Positions 61,279-64,000 of a stretch of 64,000 nt of DNA are shown one piece after another; position 1 is the stretch's first letter; each line of letters begins with the position of its first letter. Position numbers and translations under genes: made by a program. The notes under the pieces were generated by a model, which was not told where the DNA came from, searched no databases, and saw nothing but the letters and a program-made list of their open reading frames with translations. This DNA comes from Methylophaga thalassica (GTDB lineage: Bacteria; Pseudomonadota; Gammaproteobacteria; Nitrosococcales; Methylophagaceae): NCBI RefSeq assembly GCF_030159795.1, contig NZ_BSND01000003.1, positions 310,001 to 374,000 on the forward strand, given 5' to 3'.

Positions 61279-61776
61279 ATGAAAAACAAAAAGTTCTTAG
61301 CTGGCGAAGAAGCCGGTACTTACATCGTTCCTGAGCAAGTGACTGAAGCAGATATCTTAGATATGGCGCTCAAGCTTGCCCGTGGTCGATTGAGTAAAGG
61401 TCGCAAAATTGAACAGCCATCATCGGCGTTCTCATACCTGCAAACACTGATGCACGAGTATGAGCACGAGGTTTTTGGTGTGCTGTTTCTTGATACAAAG
61501 CATCGCGTCATTCGATTTGAAGAGCTGTTCAAAGGCACTTTAGATGCGGCGAGCGTGTATCCAAGGGAAGTAACAAAGCGTGCGCTAGAGCTTAATGCGG
61601 CAGCAGTGATACTGGTTCATAACCATCCATCGGGTGATCCTGAACCCAGTGAAGCTGATAAACGCATTACTCATCGACTCCGTGACGCCTTGTCACTTGT
61701 TGATATTCGAACGCTTGACCATGTTGTGGTCGCATCCGAGGGCTGCGTTTCGCTTGCCGAACGCGGTTATCTTTAA
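61279..61776 (+). CDS. radC: RadC-family JAB-domain protein
   Basis: The 165-aa protein has the RadC/JAB metalloprotease-like core: YEHEVFGVLFLDTKHRVIRF, GTLDAASVYPREVTKRALEL, and the zinc motif ILVHNHPSGDPEPSEAD. It lacks the N-terminal helix-hairpin-helix part of long RadC proteins. RadC-like genes are frequent on mobile elements, with no settled role. Its stop overlaps the next start (TAATG). Confidence 0.94.
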   Translation: MKNKKFLAGEEAGTYIVPEQVTEADILDMALKLARGRLSKGRKIEQPSSAFSYLQTLMHEYEHEVFGVLFLDTKHRVIRFEELFKGTLDAASVYPREVTKRALELNAAAVILVHNHPSGDPEPSEADKRITHRLRDALSLVDIRTLDHVVVASEGCVSLAERGYL

Positions 61777-62117
61777 TGAATGGGCGCATTGCCCATTCTC
61801 CTACATCACAAAAGCAGTCCCATCAACACACGTCATCACAGCTCGAATTTCTATTTGAGTTTGATGATGCCCCAGTCACTTGGTCTGACACGGAAATCTG
61901 GCAGTTACGCGAAGGCATTCTATTGGATGCGATCCGAGTATTGCTGGACGGTCGTGTCAGCACTCGGTTGCGCAAGGATGTGTTGTCGTGGATTCAAAAT
62001 GACGAAATTGCGCCATTTTGCTTTCGTGTTTGCGCAATGGCTGCGGTTGTCGATCCTGATGTGCTTCGTGATTCCATCATGTGGCTATTAAGACGACATG
62101 GTATCCAGCTTGACTAA
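61776..62117 (+). CDS. Small module protein, unknown function
   Basis: The 113-aa protein starts MNGRIAHSPTSQKQSHQHTS, with an unstructured polar N-terminus, and continues with WQLREGILLDAIRVLLDGRV. It overlaps radC by one base and so has no leader element. No domain is recognised. Confidence 0.7.
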   Translation: MNGRIAHSPTSQKQSHQHTSSQLEFLFEFDDAPVTWSDTEIWQLREGILLDAIRVLLDGRVSTRLRKDVLSWIQNDEIAPFCFRVCAMAAVVDPDVLRDSIMWLLRRHGIQLD

Positions 62118-62121
62118 CGTT

Positions 62122-62204
62122 CCTGCATTAACCAAACGGCTCAATGCAGGACCTAAGCTGACTTTTACCACCTGTGGTAGGAGTCGGCATTTTACTTAAG
62201 GAGG
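62122..62204 (+). promoter_or_regulatory. Variant leader with free ribosome-binding site (before the primase-like gene)
   Basis: CCTGCATT (62122-62129) pairs perfectly with AATGCAGG (62143-62150). A second hairpin, GCTGACT (62157-62163) with AGTCGGC (62182-62188), encloses TACCA/TGGTA and an internal AGGAG. Unlike the nine elements upstream, the real Shine-Dalgarno AAGGAGG (62198-62204) lies outside both stems. Confidence 0.65.
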
Positions 62205-62208
62205 ATAT

Positions 62209-63276
62209 ATGGCGTTACCTTTACAAATTGACACAGTAAGGCCATATCTCAATGGCCAATGGCTTCAAGTCTTGGCGGCATTGGTGCCAGAACTTGATGC
62301 CGCTATTGCTCGAAAAGGCCGTCATGTGGCTTGTCCTGTTCATGGGGGTCGTGATGGCTTTAGGCTATTCAAAGATGCTGAATATACCGGAGGTGGCGTT
62401 TGTAACTCCTGCGGTATCTTTCATGATGGCTTTGAACTGTTGTCCTGGATTAATGGATGGAACTTTGCTCAGTCTGTTGAAGCAATCGGTCAAGTTCTAG
62501 GTATTCAACCCGGACAAGTACCAACTCGGGTAATACCGAGTAACGCTGTTGACTGGAAGACTAAAAAGCAGGAAGAGGACAAAGCGATTATCCATCGCTT
62601 GAATCAAACCTGGGGAGAAACGTTATCCCTTGCAGATACTCGTTCGCAACCTGTTTGGAACTACTTGCATCGTCGTGGCATTGTTACGCGGCTTCGTCCT
62701 GAATGGGATTCGGTGCTGAGGTTTCATCCAAACTTGCCTTACCATGATGAAGATGGTCTGTTTATCGATAGCTACCCAGCGCTGCTAGGTAAAATCGTTA
62801 CTCGACAAGGGCGTTCGGCCACGTTTCATCGGATCTACCTAAGTGAAGATGGATTCAAAGCGCCGGTTGAAAAGCCTAAAAAGATGATGCCGATACCAAG
62901 TGACAGAACAATCACTGGTGGTGCCATTCCTATAGGTAAGCCTGGTGAAGTACTAGGCGTTTCTGAAGGTATAGAAACGGCCCTAGCGGTAAGCAGAGCA
63001 ACGGGGCAAACATGTTGGTCGGTTGTGAATGCAACCCTACTGGCTAGGTTTGAACCACCAAGTAATGTGAAAATGCTGTACATCTGGGCAGACCACGATC
63101 TCTCTGAGAGCGGCCTGAATGCAGCGAATGAACTCAAGAAAAAAGCCTGGCAGAAAGGCATTCTGACGCAAGTGTTGATCCCCCCGATACCAACGTCACT
63201 TGGCGTGAAAAGTTGGGATTGGAATGATGTGCTGAATGTTTACGGTGCCATGGGCTTTCCGAAAGTTCATATCTGA
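62209..63276 (+). CDS. Zinc-finger and Toprim-domain primase-like protein
   Basis: The 355-aa protein has an N-terminal zinc finger (HVACPVHGGRDGFRLF to CNSCGIFHDG), a middle region, and a Toprim domain with VSEGIETALAVSRATG and IWADHDLSESGLNAANELKK. This is the layout of P4-type and plasmid primases without a helicase. It may prime lagging-strand synthesis after transfer. It has a strong free AAGGAGG. Confidence 0.85.
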   Translation: MALPLQIDTVRPYLNGQWLQVLAALVPELDAAIARKGRHVACPVHGGRDGFRLFKDAEYTGGGVCNSCGIFHDGFELLSWINGWNFAQSVEAIGQVLGIQPGQVPTRVIPSNAVDWKTKKQEEDKAIIHRLNQTWGETLSLADTRSQPVWNYLHRRGIVTRLRPEWDSVLRFHPNLPYHDEDGLFIDSYPALLGKIVTRQGRSATFHRIYLSEDGFKAPVEKPKKMMPIPSDRTITGGAIPIGKPGEVLGVSEGIETALAVSRATGQTCWSVVNATLLARFEPPSNVKMLYIWADHDLSESGLNAANELKKKAWQKGILTQVLIPPIPTSLGVKSWDWNDVLNVYGAMGFPKVHI

Positions 63277-63279
63277 TCC

Positions 63280-63302
63280 AAGGGGCTTCGGCCCCTTTTT
63301 TT
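63280..63302 (+). terminator. Rho-independent terminator after the primase-like gene
   Basis: AAGGGGC (63280-63286) pairs with GCCCCTT over a TTCG tetraloop, followed by a T run. It closes the ssb-to-primase unit. Confidence 0.93.
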
Positions 63303-63365
63303 GCGCCTTGCATATTTGAAAAAACATGGAGAATGAAAAATAGATAACCAATAGGAGTAACAAAC

Positions 63366-64000
63366 ATGATGGTATTAACCCTGTTAACAAAGCAGACTGA
63401 TGGTGAGTTTACGGTTTACTGGAAGACCGGCCTTCGAAGAGGTGGTGAGCTAAAGGTCGATTTAGGTGAGCAATACGACATGCTACCTGAGCAGCAAAAG
63501 CCAATTGCCGCTGAGCTCTATGCAATTCACCACCTACTGTCAGTGAAAGAGGTGATGGGCATTAACCGAAGCGGCAATGGGCTTCAAATCCGAGTCAGTA
63601 AAGGAGCCATCAAAAAGTTACAGAAACAACGCTCAACTCAGCATTCACTTTACAGCCTGACTAGGTTTTTGCTCACCCGTTACCAAGAAGCACAGATCTC
63701 GGTAGAAAAACGGGAAGATTGGCTCTCACATTCCTTCGAAGAATACAGCGTCGATAATGTTTCAGTGAGAGAAATCGATGAGGTCATCAACGTTCCGAAC
63801 ATTGGACCTGTCGTGGTGACTCGTCACGCGCTAGAAAGATTCGTGGAAAGGCTTTCAGACGGTGTACCTAAGCATCCTTGGAAGGCTTTGTGCACAAAGC
63901 TGCTATGCTCAGGGCTAACTAAAGCACAGTTACCAGGACGCGTCGCTATCCAAAAATCAAAAAAATATGCACAAGAGGCCGAGTTCTGGCAGCATGTTGG
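63366..64000 (+). CDS. Hypothetical ICE protein (3' end cut by window)
   Basis: An open frame of 211 codons runs from ATG 63366 to the window edge, with TAGGAG upstream. It starts MMVLTLLTKQTDGEFTVYWK and includes VVVTRHALERFVERLSDGVP, a stretch often seen in phage and ICE proteins of unknown role. It is separate from the upstream unit because of the terminator before it. Confidence 0.7.
   Translation, partial: MMVLTLLTKQTDGEFTVYWKTGLRRGGELKVDLGEQYDMLPEQQKPIAAELYAIHHLLSVKEVMGINRSGNGLQIRVSKGAIKKLQKQRSTQHSLYSLTRFLLTRYQEAQISVEKREDWLSHSFEEYSVDNVSVREIDEVINVPNIGPVVVTRHALERFVERLSDGVPKHPWKALCTKLLCSGLTKAQLPGRVAIQKSKKYAQEAEFWQHV

Noticed and set aside
1-64000. CRISPR arrays, tRNA and rRNA genes
   Set aside because: No regularly spaced repeats with unique spacers and no tRNA- or rRNA-like sequence were noticed. 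The repeated intergenic elements at 52.9-61.3 kb differ in sequence and lie between genes, so they are not CRISPR.

Overview
The window looks like part of a conjugative element of the SXT/R391 family in a gammaproteobacterium, probably marine (Vibrio, Shewanella or Alteromonas type). The assignment rests on gene content and order recognised by eye: an AbiE-like pair matching mosAT, then dsbC, traC, a trbI-like gene, trhF, traW, traU and traN, and further right a module with ssb, Bet, Exo, CobS-like, VWA/CobT-like, RadC and primase-like genes. No database search was run.

Layout. (1) 1-4.6 kb: cargo left of mosAT, with a Bcr-type drug exporter (cut by the window edge), its MarR regulator, and a divergent molybdopterin oxidoreductase of the YdeP type. 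(2) 4.7-6.5 kb: mosA/mosT toxin-antitoxin. (3) 6.6-16.4 kb: F-type mating-pair genes dsbC to traN. (4) 16.4-52.0 kb: a large cargo block between traN and the s063-like gene, the place of a known SXT/R391 insertion hotspot. It is layered: half of a Tn3-family transposon with a toxin-antitoxin passenger, a mer operon without merA, and then a protein quality-control island of about 29 kb between two identical 193-bp direct repeats. Debris of arsenic genes, an IS3-family relic and an ArsC-ArsR fusion gene lie at its edges. (5) 52.0-64 kb: conserved recombination and maintenance module.

The quality-control island carries three small heat-shock proteins, GrpE, DnaK, a CbpA-type DnaJ with its modulator CbpM, ClpB, DegP, a DegS-like protease, HtpX-like and FtsH proteases, two YfdX proteins, HdeD, a Kef-type exchanger, PsiE, MscS, cardiolipin synthase and a ferredoxin-NADP reductase. 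Together these could hold, disaggregate, refold or degrade damaged proteins in cytoplasm, membrane and periplasm. It resembles the transmissible heat-resistance loci (LHR/TLQC) but carries ClpB and a full DnaK system; no ClpG/ClpK was seen.

The most unusual signal is in the right-hand module. Nine successive genes are each preceded by the same two-part RNA architecture: a GC-rich hairpin (I) followed by a hairpin (II) whose 3' arm holds the Shine-Dalgarno sequence. The primary sequences differ, but the architecture is kept. In every copy the 5' arm of hairpin I can also pair with the anti-Shine-Dalgarno arm of hairpin II (up to 10 contiguous pairs), which would free the ribosome-binding site. 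This looks like a repeated family of translational switches, and I do not recall a description of it.
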